A stretch of DNA of 64,000 bases from Inia geoffrensis (lineage: Eukaryota > Chordata > Mammalia > Artiodactyla > Iniidae): NCBI GenBank assembly GCA_036417435.1, contig CM070919.1, positions 32,604,318 through 32,668,317 on the forward strand. Reading direction: 5' to 3'. The notes beneath the pieces are model-generated. The model did not search any database, was not told the origin of the DNA, and saw only the letters and a program-made list of their open reading frames with translations. Shown piece by piece: positions 24,191 through 35,225 of the stretch. How positions within the stretch are numbered: position 1 is the first letter of the stretch; the number at the start of each line of letters is the position of its first letter. The position numbers were made by a program, and so were the translations under genes.

Positions 24191-25544
24191 GAAGTTAGCT
24201 GTCCTTATGTCATCACAATTAACGTTCCCTCAAGGAAGCTTCTGTCCATTAACTGTGTGTTTGATTTTTTTCCCCAACTCCCCGCAACCGTCAGATGGTG
24301 ATTATGTATTTCAGCTTGCACACACAGGAAATTCCCATTATAAGAAGAATTTAACACGTTAAAATGCCTGTCTTCATATACCTTAACGTGTTTACATTGC
24401 CACACAAAGCTCAGATCAGAAAGTCTCTTATGTGCAGAATGGCGCCTGTAGAATATTCTGGATGCTGCCAGGGTAATTGGAGTCTGCCTGAGAGTACTCA
24501 GGTGATGGGTTTTCACTATAAGGAACTCATTCTCTTTCAGTGTGATCAGCTGCCCCTTTGTGGCTTGGTGGGAAGAAAGAGGATGTTGGGGAAGATCACA
24601 GTAACTTAATCTGTAGCCTTCTGTTAGGGACCTGACAGCTGAATAGATGTTTTCCTCAGTGGGAGACTGTTAACCTTTTACCAGCAAGTCTGATTCTCGC
24701 TGAACCCAGTACGCTATTAATGGACAGCCCAGGGGGAGGAGGTGAGGTGGGTCTCAGGCTATGCTAGACTGCTGCTGTCCCAGTTAATGACCTCCCAGTT
24801 CATGTTAGACGTTTCCCCTTTCCTGCCTCTTTCGGTTAAACAAAATTGAATTTGTTCGGGATACGATTGTAGAAAAATATTCAGAGTTTGGAAATGGGGG
24901 TTGGTGGGCCAACGAAGAAGTCTGTTCCACTTCAGAAAATTAATCCCTAGAAAACAGATAATAATTCCCATCATTAACTGAGAGAAATTTCTGAAAGTTG
25001 GAAGACAAGATACTTGACAAAAAATATATTTACATTAAGCTTATAACATTTAAAATTTGATTAGACGGCTATGTAATATAAGGCCTTAATTCATTGTTTG
25101 CCTTTTTGAAAAAGTCTCATAAAATTGACATAAATGAACATTTGCTTTTAAAAACTGTCCATTGTTAAAAGTTCATGGTTAACTTTCACCCTTAGATCTG
25201 AATTCCTCCTTGTGTCGGCTTTGCTTTTCTATTTCTCCCTCTCTTGTCTCTCTCGGCTGCTGTTCATTCGTCTCTTCCAAAGAGGCCAGGTGATGTGCTA
25301 GAAGCTAAGGATGCGATCGTGAGCAATAAAACAGCCCCTAATCCTGTTGAATTTACTGCACAGGAGAGGGCTCAGGCATGCATCAATTGTATGATAAAAA
25401 GTAAAATTTCTCCTGTGACCATTGAGACCAAAGTTAGATGCAGCTTCTCCAAGAGCTGTTGACATAGATTGTTGACATAAGGTGGTGGTGACATTGGGAT
25501 TCAGCCCTGCCAACTAGTGAGAATAATAGTATCATAGACCTTCC

Positions 25545-25640
25545 TCACATCCAACAGTGATGCTCTCTGTCAGACTGCAAGCTGTAGGAAGACAGGGATG
25601 GTTTTTGTACCACGCTATCCTAGGTACCATGTATCAACAT
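25545..25640 (+). mobile_element. L2-like LINE 3'-tail scrap
   Basis: The phrase cagactgcaagctgtaggaa followed by gacagggatggtttttgtac resembles the 3' tail of an ancient LINE (usual form: gactgtaagctccatgaggg...cagggacttt). Short and diverged. Confidence 0.35.
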
Positions 25641-26915
25641 AGTCACTTTTCTCCTCTTGGTGATGAAGAGATGTATGTTTAGGTGCCGAAATCAGCATTT
25701 TCCTTTCACGTTGGCAATATGATAGCTTGTGAAACTTTATTCACTGTTACATTGGGAAACAGTCCTTAATACCATTTCCCATTTATTTTATTTGGTTTTT
25801 TTATATTTTGAAGTACTTTTAGAAGAACTGTACAGTTTTCTTAAATTTTGTATTATGGGGTTACTAATAATTAGATGTCGCAGTTTCTTGTTAGAGGGCA
25901 GGCATGGTTTTGATTTTTCAGCAATGATTCCTCAGGTAGGTGACCATATGTATAATAATTTATACAAAAGCATTCAATAAATAATTTATTATAAATTCTT
26001 GACACAGTCACTGGAACATGGCAATTTGTCTGCTGTTCCAAGAATATGGGAGAAAAAAATGTTAGCTTTTCCTAGATTTAACCTGAATTCCTTATTATAA
26101 GTTTGGTAAGCTTCTTTTTTGTAATATTATTCAGATTTAGTTAAAGTGGTCATCGAGAAGGGCATTCTCTTTAAGAAGCGGAGAAAAATCAATGTAAAAC
26201 GTTCAAAATGGGAAATGAGCCGCGATGCGAAACCATAGCAAGCTTTGTCATCAAAGCGTCCGTACATTCTATTTGCCTGGGATGCTAATTAAAGCTGGTA
26301 GCAAGGAAATACAAATGTTTCTGTATATTCACAACTGTTTCAGTGATGTTCCATTTGTGCATATTATCTCTGGCCTCTTATTGACTACTCAAGTACTTTT
26401 TAAAAATTACTGCCTCCTTATTAATTAACGCATCTGCAAAACAGGGCACGGTATCCAGTTCTCCTTGTACAATATATTTGGGGTGGTTTAGTAGCATAAC
26501 ATGAGTACTCAACCTTGGAAAGCAACTTGGTTTTATTGAAGACGGTCATATAATAAACGTATCTTAAGAAACTTTCTTGGCACTGAGAAGCATTCATGAC
26601 ACCTAAAGACATCGTGTCTGCGTAATTGAACAATCTCCATGTGGTTGTCACACAGGAACACATAACCTAGGAGAAAATTTTTATGCCTTTTGATGAGGCT
26701 ATTATCTGATGGTGTTTCATGAAGCTCTAAGAACAATCTAGCTTTTCACCCATTCGCAGTACTCTCCCTTCTTTATATTTAATTTCAAGATATTTTTCTA
26801 TTTTAGTCGAGATTCTACTTAAAAATAGTTTTGGTCTTTCCTCTGCATTGTAATGTTTCCTCTTCTGCACAATATGAGAAGAGACTAAAGCATTTTGAGA
26901 CTTTTTCCTATTTAG

Positions 26916-26935
26916 TTTTTTTTTTTTTTTTTTTT
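26916..26935. repeat. T homopolymer
   Basis: Run of 20 T. No SINE or LINE body adjoins it in either direction. Confidence 0.85.
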
Positions 26936-28224
26936 GCAGTCACGTGCAGTCTCACCTCAAGAGGGAGAAAAAGAAGCGAGAGGCAAAGCAGAGGTCTCTA
27001 CAAATTCTTCAGTTTCATTTAAATTATGGTTCGGTTTGAAAAAAAATGATTTACATACAAGTTTTTAGGCAGTTGTTGAGTAAAATGAAATATATCTGTA
27101 ATCTGCTTAGTACATTATATTTATCAATAGATCACACTTTTATTACTTGGTTGAAACACTATTAAGTTCATTCTCATTTCATGTTCTTAAATATTTATAG
27201 GATGTACTGCTTCCTATGCCAATCTATGATTACATGTAAGAGGGAATTGCCTAATACTAGTCATTTAATAAGTTTAGACCTATGGACGGGGTAAATTCAA
27301 AAATACTATATTAGATTAGAAAATTCTCCTTTATTATGCTAGAATTAGAGAATTAAAATAAGACCTAAGCTTTAGTCTTTCTAGGTTATCATGACATATT
27401 TTAGTCTTTATACTTTAGTCTCTTTGAGTTATAAAGGCATATTCTTGAATTACACTGTATTCTTGCATTATATTATACAGTGAGGAACTTATTTAGCACA
27501 TAATAACAATCAAATACATTGCTGGACAAACAGTTGAAAGATATTTCATTTAATGGCATCACTTATTGTAGATAAAATAAGGTTTTTTTAGACAAAAAAA
27601 TTTGCATTTAACACTCCTATTTTACTTCCTTGTCTTTTGGTGAGAATAGTTCTTAGGTTTCTTCTGGGAATCATTTTAAGTATAAGTCCTATTTGCAGAT
27701 TACGTAAAGGTCAGGTTAACATTAATTCATAATATAACTTTTTGAAAAATATTTTAAGGGGAGTAATAGAAACTAGTGTTTGTAATCTTTGGGAAAACCA
27801 TATTTTAAATGAGAATTACTTGCAAAAATCTATTAATCATTCTTGTGAGAAGTTTATAGACACTTGTACAGTTCTTAAGTAAATTCTGCAGTAACATCTT
27901 ATTTTTTGCTAAAAAAAAGGCTTTCTCTGGTACATGTCTTTGCAATTGATGGTTTGTCAGGTTTACATATCAAAATCTTTTAAATTATTTTTATCAGTTA
28001 CATTGACTGTTTCATAAATGGGTTTCATTTTACCAAAACATTACCAACTCTGAGCAATGCATAATTTCCCAAATTGCTTCCTACACATACTTAATAGATA
28101 ATACATTTAACAAAAACAAGCCACTCTGGGAAGATAGTAAAGGAGCAGTATTGTAAGATATAAAGGAAAATCCTGTTTTGGAAATTGAGAGATGTCTTTT
28201 ATTGATTTACCAAACACTTTCATA

Positions 28225-28425
28225 GCATCTTAACAGTATGAATACAATTAATATTTACAACAACTCTTTGAAGCCATTACCCTAATTTACTGAAGGGAAA
28301 GTTGAGGCACCACTAAGTAACAAAGTTGACGGAAGTCCTACAGGTGGCAAGTGGCAGAAATGATCCCCCTTGTGGCCTGTCTCCAGGGCCGTGCTCTGAG
28401 CCTTCTACCAGCTCCACCTTCCTTG
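28225..28425 (-). mobile_element. MIR SINE, antisense
   Basis: Recognisable antisense MIR core: tttacaacaactctttgaag, aatttactgaagggaaagtt, gaggcaccactaagtaac, ggtggcaagtggcagaaatg, and ccagggccgtgctctgagcc. MIR is an ancient tRNA-derived SINE of all mammals. No duplication survives. Confidence 0.75.
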
Positions 28426-28429
28426 TCAA

Positions 28430-28605
28430 GGGTGGGCTCCTGATTTACTGGTTGTGGGAGCTCGTGTACATTGTTTAACCTCTCCACACTGTGGTTTACC
28501 TCAGCTGTAGAATAGAGATCACTTCCCATGAAGTGTTTCCTGTGAAATGAAATGATAGACGTTAAAGTCACTTAGCAGGGTACCTGCCTTCTATTATTAT
28601 ATACT
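28430..28605 (+). mobile_element. MIR SINE, sense
   Basis: Sense-orientation MIR next to the antisense copy: attgtttaacctctccacac, then tggtttacctcagctgtag, then aatgaaatgatagacgttaa and cttagcagggtacctgcc. The two MIRs lie head to head with no spacer. Confidence 0.65.
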
Positions 28606-31600
28606 AATTAATTTTGTTCAATTACAAGTTAAATAGAAGTAAAATCTTTGAAAATGTTGAAGTAGACTTGGCCGTGGTAAAACTTGTACTATTTATTTTA
28701 TTTTTCAGGTACCAGTCTCTCTTTATTTCTAGATTAAAAATAAAACTGAGACAGCATTCCATAGGACTGATACCTAGTTGGCTACTTGCCAGCTATATGA
28801 CTTGAAGCAAATTCTTAATCTCCCTGAGAAGGAAGCAGGATGATAAGAGTATACTAAACTTTCACTTTAAATATTGAGGTCAGAAGGTATTTTGGAAAAA
28901 ATAGACAAAGCTATCATATAAATGGCGTTACATCTCCCACTCCATCTTTGACTTTAGGCTTTTCGCAAACGGGACAAGAATAAATCCTGGAAACTCTACC
29001 AGTCCGTCTTAATGGTCTTCGTTAAACCTATTGCTGGATTTTTCTTTTTTAAATGTACAGATCAATATTGATTTCAATATTCAGACGAGAAATACATTTA
29101 AAAGCTTTTGAGCTATTTGTAACAAACACCCTCTCCTGCCTGTGTCACTGTACAGTGTTGGATGGGAGGCTCTTTAATTGGGTTTGTTCCATTAGCCCCT
29201 TTAATTCTGTTTGTAGTAGTTAAAACTAACAGTAAAAAATGTAAAAGCTGCTTTGACCTGCACTTGTTAACTAGAGGGAATTCCAAACTGAGATTTAAAA
29301 CCCTGTATTGTATAAAGCTTCTGTCCAATGAAAAATCCTCAATTACCTTAAGAGCTTGCCTTTCCATGCATTTACGTTTACAGGGCTTTCTCCTTTCACA
29401 AAACCTGAGCTTCTGTAGTCCCAAGATGATTCAAGCAATTATTTATGACGGCATTACCTCATACTCATTTTCTCCTCAGCAAAGTTGCATCTATGTCAGG
29501 ACCCAAGTAGTGTGAGCCATTGAACTTGTTCCCCTTTCTTTGCTATAATCAATAAAATGCGTTCCCTTGAAATCACACTTCTTTTTCTCCTTGAATTAGA
29601 TGCAGTATCCTTTTACCCTGCGTATAGCGAAAAACAAAAGAAAAGCCAAACTGCATTCCAGGATTCTGTTCCCATGTCAGTGTATAGAATATATCTTTTT
29701 TCTTGAAATTTAGTACTGACACTAAAGTTTACACTGCTTGATCAAGATAAGATTATCAACCAAGTGCAATTACAGACATACGTCTTCAGAAAATAGGTTA
29801 ATCAGTTGGTTTTAACAATGGGGTGTTCATCATTCAATATGAATTCTACCAATATGGAAAGAGGGTATGCAAAATACCCAACATAGTACTTCTCTTTCAG
29901 TGTTGAGCTATTATTTATTTGTAAGCTATTTTTGTCAGGAAGTTACCAATCTCTCATTTTGTGATTAAGCTACTCAGAGGCCAACACATTAATTTTTTTG
30001 GTGACATGAGTAGTATTTGAAGATAAAGTTAAAATTCTCAATTCTATATATTTGGAAATTCTACGGCTTTTGGATAATAAAAGTCTACTAATATTGTTAA
30101 AATACATTTCTTTGTAGTATATTTCTTTAGGAATTGCAAATGATGAGGGCAATTTCATAAGATACTTTATAGATATTTTGCAATGCTCCATTTAAAATAT
30201 TTTAACAGAATATTGCAGCTGAGTATCAACCTTCAAGAATTCACATTCATAACTAGCAAAAGTAGACATGTCAAATTTGTTCGTTGTGGTTTTCGGTAAA
30301 ATTATCACTGAGTAACAAATCCTTATCCTCTTAAAAAAGGCTAACTTTTTGAAATCCCTGGTCTACATTGTCTAGTTTCCTACTTTTTTTCTTTTCTTGT
30401 ATTAAAGTATATTACAAACTTTGGAGGAGGGGTAAAAGCATTGCAGGGGAAATAAAACCAAGAATCTAAAAGTTTTATGGAAGTTCTAACCTTTGCTGGG
30501 TGTATGATATACTGTTAAGGCCTGGCGAGTTACCAAGCTGATCTGAATACTTGTAACATCTCCATCCCCTCCAAGTGGTGAGCCACATTCTCCAAAGGGA
30601 AACTCATTAGATGTCTAACTCCCTGAAGAAACCTAGGAAAAGGCCAGAAATTTACGGAGGGCTATAAGGTCAGTAGAATTGTGTGGCTGAAAGCCATGCT
30701 TGGATTCCAGAGGCTGTGAAGTTGGATAGCTACCTGATGTTCATTATAACATCTAATGCGTAGAAAACTTTGAGATTCAAATGGGGTTGAATCAGTAGAA
30801 AATAATTAACTCAAAAAGGTAAATGTTGATTTACTCAAGGCATTTCTATACAGAAGTCAAGGTGAAAATAAACTGCAAAGATTAGGATCGGAACAGATTC
30901 TAAATATCAGATTCCTTTTTTCTCTCTACTTTGGGATACTATTTACCACTTAGTATAAGCTAGAAGTACCACTGCAGAGATAACTATTGAAATCTCTCAA
31001 GTAAAGATTGTTGAATGAATAATAAGTCTTGAGTCCCTCACCTGCCCCCCCCACCCCGCAAAATCAGTGATTCTTAAGTAAATCGTGAGCAATGTTGAGG
31101 TGATTTTTTACCATTCCTATCATCTCTCTTGTCCTCCTAGTACCTTGTCTTGAAGAAATGAATGCCTTCCCTAATGCTACAGATGTCACCCAACTGGTGC
31201 TTAACCAGCCTTATTTTCTCTCTATCTGGGCATTCTCAGCTGTGGCTTTAGTGTACTCGCTTTCTTAGTTACTACTAATGAGACTGCTTTTAGTTTGATC
31301 ATGTTTACATTTAATTTTATTTTTGTTCAGTCTTCTCCCAGTTTCATTGGTGGGGGAACAAAGGTTAAAGAATAATGAGCCACTAACATGTGAGAATTGC
31401 AGTGTGTTAAAATCACACAACGAACATCAACGTATTAGTTTTCAAATGATACAAGTATATTCAGTGTTCATGAGCTATCTTGGTCACCTGCTTTGCCGCC
31501 TGTCCTTTTCCTGGTAAATATGCACTCCCTTTCAATGAAAAGTACTACAAATCTTCAAGATAAAGGTGTTATAGCTATCCTACCTCTATTCTTTCGTGAG

Positions 31601-31779
31601 AATCTATCTAAAATCATGAGCTAAGTAATCTTTTACAACCCTGTTTTCTACCTGTATACAATCTCATGATGTGATTCGTGAATAATAATTTAAAAAAACC
31701 CAACTTAGTATATATTGCTTCCTGTTGGCTTCAGGAGAAGTGATCCACAAATTGACCTGCCTTACACTCACTCACTCAT
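28606..31779. other. Unassigned AT-rich DNA
   Basis: No gene recognised. A MIR scrap may lie at 28775-28835 (gccagctatatgacttgaag). The stretch 29100-29580 is less AT-rich, free of recognisable repeats and holds an open plus-strand frame of 118 codons including the stop (29162-29515) without a known motif, so it is listed as a finding. The rest shows no structure. Confidence 0.45.
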
Positions 31780-31840
31780 ACACACACACACACACACACG
31801 CGCGCGCGCCTGCGCGCGCATATACATGCACACACACACA
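31780..31840. repeat. (CA)n-(CG)n-(CA)n alternating tract
   Basis: CA units (31780-31799), then a CG/TG-rich centre cgcgcgcgcgcctgcgcgcg, then CA units to 31840. A long alternating purine-pyrimidine tract with a CG core is the sequence type that most easily adopts Z-DNA. Confidence 0.9.
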
Positions 31841-32361
31841 TTTTAAGATTTACTCTAGCCGTATATGGACTACATTCTGCTATCCTTGGGTCTTTTTAAA
31901 CCTCTTCAAATTTGCTACACTTTGTCTCAACATAGGCTATATGGTTTTTCTTTTTACTCTTGCGTAAACGTGAATCGTTAGAAACGTACTGGTTAAAAAA
32001 CTTCTCATTAATTAATTTTTTTTAAAAAGGGGTATTTTTCTTCTGATGAAAAGAAAAATTTGCATCTTTTTCCTTTGTCACACAATTAACAATTTCTATA
32101 TAGTGATTAAGACGAGTGTAGCTAAAAAAATTATGAAGCAAAAGTGAAATAGTTATGCTATTCAGAGCCAATTGTTATAACCTAAATATAGATGTTTTAG
32201 AAGTTCTAGATATGTTTTATGTTTATATATATACATATGTATATATGCAAAAGTAATTGGGTTTTTTGGGTGTTGCACGTGTACTGGATTAAGCAGTCTA
32301 CATGCTGTATTTCACCAGAAACATTGTTCAGTCTTTCATGCACTTTGTTAATATTCTCCAG

Positions 32362-32538
32362 AGAGCCCAGCTGCACTATTCAATGGAAAAATCACTTCCG
32401 TCCAGTCAGTTTAGTGGTGAGGATGAGGATAATTTCACTCTGGAGGATTCTTTCCACTTGACTAATAGAGCCTCACATCTCAACTCGAGTTTCAGGAAAG
32501 CATCCCTACTCACCTACGCTAAGTGGATGACTGATAAG
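32362..32538 (+). CDS. Candidate protein-coding exon, parent gene unknown
   Basis: A 177-bp stretch with the form of an internal exon. Upstream, a pyrimidine-rich tract ends in ttaatattctccag, with a possible branch point (gttaat). Downstream the donor is ATAAG|gtaacg. The frame is open for exactly 59 codons and phase 0 at both ends. It starts RAQLHYSMEKSLPSSQ, passes an acidic run SGEDEDNFTLEDSF, and ends LLTYAKWMTDK. The composition is hydrophilic and Ser-rich, with no transmembrane segment or Cys cluster, as in a cytoplasmic linker. I do not recognise the protein. No repeat family covers it, unlike most other open frames here. It may be an exon of a large gene whose other exons lie outside the window, or a chance open stretch. 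Confidence 0.45.
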
Positions 32539-32804
32539 GTAACGTAGACTTAGCGGCAGAAGAAAAGGAGTGAGGACACCCACAGTCTCCAGCCATAATG
32601 CGTGCACTACATGAAAACGAATGATTTATTAGGATGAAAATCTGCAAAGAAAGATGACGCCAGGGCAGTGGTGGCCCCTCACTGTCACGCACACAGAGTA
32701 AACTGGGACATCCTGATGCCTGGTCTCTAAAGCCAGGTAGTTTAGGCTTTTTAATTCTTCAAGACATATCCCTTTCTTCTTTTGATTATCATAACATAAA
32801 TTTT
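32539..32804. other. Unassigned DNA between the candidate exon and the SINE
   Basis: No recognised feature. If the candidate exon is real, this is intron. Confidence 0.4.
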
Positions 32805-33004
32805 CTTTTTTTGCGGTACGCGGGCCTCTCACTGTCGCGGCCTCTCTTGTTGCGGAGCACAGGCTCCGGACGCGCAGGCTCAGCGGCCATGGCTCACGGG
32901 CCCAGCCGCTCCGCGGCACGTGGGATCTTCCCGGACCGGGGCACGAACCCGTGTCGCCTGCATCGGCAGGCGGACTCTCAACCACTGCGCCACCAGGGAA
33001 GCCC
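32805..33004 (-). mobile_element. CHR-type SINE, antisense
   Basis: Minus-strand SINE with short T-tract, gcggtacgcgggcctctcac at the left and ccaccagggaagcccc at the right. The flanks ataacataaatttt (32791-32804) and ataatgtaaaattt (from 33010) look like a diverged target duplication. The body is close to the family consensus. Confidence 0.92.
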
Positions 33005-34788
33005 CCACCATAATGTAAAATTTAAGACCAGTTACTGAGATTGAGTGAGATGGAGAAAGTGTAGAAATGCAAATATTTATACTCTGATTAAGGATACATG
33101 ATAAAATGCTCGGAAAAGGAAAAATTTAGCTCATCTTTTCAGAGATCTACAGCAGCCCCCTCAACCCCTTGACTGAATATGATTTTTGTGCATGTCCACT
33201 TCGGCCGTGTGAAATGTATGTATTTACCTGTCCACTTGTTTTTTGTCTGTCTTTCCCCGCAAGAATGGTATCCCTCAAGGGCAGGAATGTGGTCCTTTCT
33301 GTTCGCTGCTGTATGTGCAGTAACTAAAATAGCCCCTGCACTCTGCGGGCGCTCAGAGAAATGCTTCTTGAATGGACGAGTCAGCCTCAGGACAGTCTTT
33401 GAAACAAAAGGAGTTGTGAGTGGGGGATCTCAGAAGAAATGGAACAAAAGTGCAGACCCTCCTCTTCACAGAGCTTTGTCATCTTGCAGAAATGTTGTGA
33501 CCAGATCTTTAGAAATACCTGGGGTGAATTATATCTAGAGTGAGATGTTTTCCAAAGACAAAGGTATAATAAGATATAAAAATTCATGCCTCTGCCTTAT
33601 TTTGTGTGTGTGCAGTTGAGGAAAGTTGACTATAGTGTATAATTATAATTATAGTGTATAATTCTTGCTTATTTCTATGTCCACGTACGCATCCATGGGG
33701 CATATTAACTTAAAGAGAATTTCATGCTCGGGAAAAGTATCTGAATTTAGAAGGAGCTCTAACAGAGCTGAGTTCTTTATGATTCAGTGTCTCCTTTTAT
33801 GTGAAGCTGTAGGTCAGAGGTTAACGTGGTATATTTAGGAAGAAAGAAAGAAATGCTGAAATTTGCTGCCGCTTTTCTAAGACAGTTACAATTTCAGGAA
33901 GGATTAGCGGGAATTTGAGTGCCAATTAATGATATGAGGCGCTTTTAAAAAGCATTCTCTTAACAATGCTTAATCTTATTTAGTTAGAACACTTGAACCT
34001 TATTTTATATGCTGAGAAAAAGGCAATATTGAAGGGCTATGTGTTAGGTATCTAGCATTTAACACTTTTAAACTAATTAACCTAAAGGTGTCCAGTAGTT
34101 TTTTACAGACTTTAAATACATAGTTTAGAATATATTTATGTCAAAACACTATTTTATTTACTTTAGCCTAGAAAAGTAACATAGTTTTGAGACAGTATTG
34201 CCGAGAGGGAGCAAATGTCCGTGTATAACCTTTTCACCTACTCACCAAAATTGGTTTGGCAAAACCAACAGAACTTTATTTTCCAACTGGCACTGGCTCT
34301 CCTGAATGTTTACCAAAGGCACCTCATTTCTTAATGAGATTCTTTTGGGCTTGCTGTTTAGGTGCCAGAGGGTAGAGCCATGTAGCTAGGGTTGAACAGT
34401 GTTTGATTCTGTCCAAAGAGCCAGTTAAGACAATTTAGTCATCAGAATTTTTGGCCTACGTTAGTTTGCTAATGCCCATCTGAAATCATGTAGTAACTGC
34501 ACATTTTAAATTTTACTTTTCTATAAGGAACTTGCTTTAAAATGTAATTGGGAGTTCTGACTGTATCCTTCTACAACAACAAAAATATTGAGAAATTGTC
34601 TGGCCTAAACGTATATTCCGGTTGAATTTGACATAATCCAAGGCAGATGGTGACCGGTGTTATTTTGGTAGAGTGTACATCTTCAGCATTCTTTAATATT
34701 TACTGGTTGATTCAAAATTTAATCACAATGAAATTATTAATGTTAGACACATTTTAAATGTGGTAGATCCCATTATATTTCCCCATAT
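33005..34788. other. Unassigned DNA with an L2-like tail
   Basis: Only the L2-like block at 33235-33395 is assignable. A small repeated phrase, agtgtataattataattata, occurs at about 33632-33662. No gene seen. Confidence 0.45.
33235..33395 (+). mobile_element. L2-like LINE 3' tail
   Basis: The sequence tttgtctgtctttccccgca, agggcaggaatgtggtcctt, tctgttcgctgctgtatgtg, and gcgctcagagaaatgcttct is the familiar 3' tail of an ancient mammalian LINE, here in sense orientation. The open frame across it (33179-33538) is incidental. Confidence 0.5.
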
Positions 34789-34803
34789 CATAATTTATTT
34801 CTT

Positions 34804-35128
34804 TTTTTAATGACTTTTAAAAAATATTTATTTATTTATTTGTGGCTGCGCTGGGTCCTCGTTGCTGTGCGTGGGCTTTCTCTAGTTGCGGCACGCGGGG
34901 GCTACTCTTCATCGCGGTGCGCGGGCTTCTCATTGTGGTGGCTTCTCTTGTTGCGGAGCACGGGCTCTAGCCATGTGGGCTTCAGTAGTTGTAGCACACA
35001 GGCTCAGTAGTTGTGGTGCACGGGCTTACTTGCTCTGCGGCATGTGGGATCTTCCTGGACCGGGGCTCAAACCCTTGTCCCCTGCCTTGGCAGGTGGATT
35101 CTTAACCACTGCACCACCAGGGAAGCCC
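34804..35128 (-). mobile_element. Long CHR-1-type SINE, antisense
   Basis: A longer relative of the other SINEs (about 325 bp). On the minus strand it has the same tRNA-like head (complement of gggcttccctggtggtgcag at 35109-35128) but a different, longer body with tandem-like blocks (ttgcggcacgcggg, gtagttgtagcacacaggct) and an A/T-rich tail (aaatatttatttatttattt). A 15-bp target duplication with one mismatch, cataatttatttctt / catgatttatttctt, lies at 34789-34803 and 35129-35143. This form is shared among cetaceans, hippopotamus and ruminants, so it is probably older than the short copies. Confidence 0.9.
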
Positions 35129-35149
35129 CATGATTTATTTCTTAACCTT

Positions 35150-35225
35150 GTTACCTCACTCTGTGTGTTTGGGCAAATCAGTTTTCTGAATCTTAGTTTC
35201 CTCTTTTATATAAAGTTGTAGGTTG
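35150..35225 (+). mobile_element. MIR fragment, sense
   Basis: The order ctcactctgtgtgtttgggc, aaatcagttttctgaatctt, and agtttcctcttttatataaa matches the MIR core (usual phrase: gtgtgaccttgggcaagt...cctcagtttcctcatctgtaa). The SINE at 34804 sits immediately beside it. Confidence 0.55.

Larger units (their letters stand above)
23241..28224. other. Unassigned DNA, with scattered old-repeat scraps
   Basis: No gene recognised. Two weak MIR-like areas (about 23570-23860 and 23990-24190) and one L2-like scrap (25545-25640) are the only assignable pieces. A T-tract occurs at 26916-26935. Several open frames of 60-100 codons lack motifs and splice context. Confidence 0.45.

Noticed and set aside
32629..32985. 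Minus-strand frame of 118 codons (MVESPPADAGDTGSCPG...)
   Set aside because: The same peptide text recurs at 14400-14900, 22995-23207, 40761-41018 and 57897-58241. It is the fixed translation of the CHR SINE, not a gene.
34886..35221. Open frame of 111 codons rich in Ala, Gly and Ser
   Set aside because: It lies inside the antisense CHR-1-type SINE and changes character at the SINE boundary.
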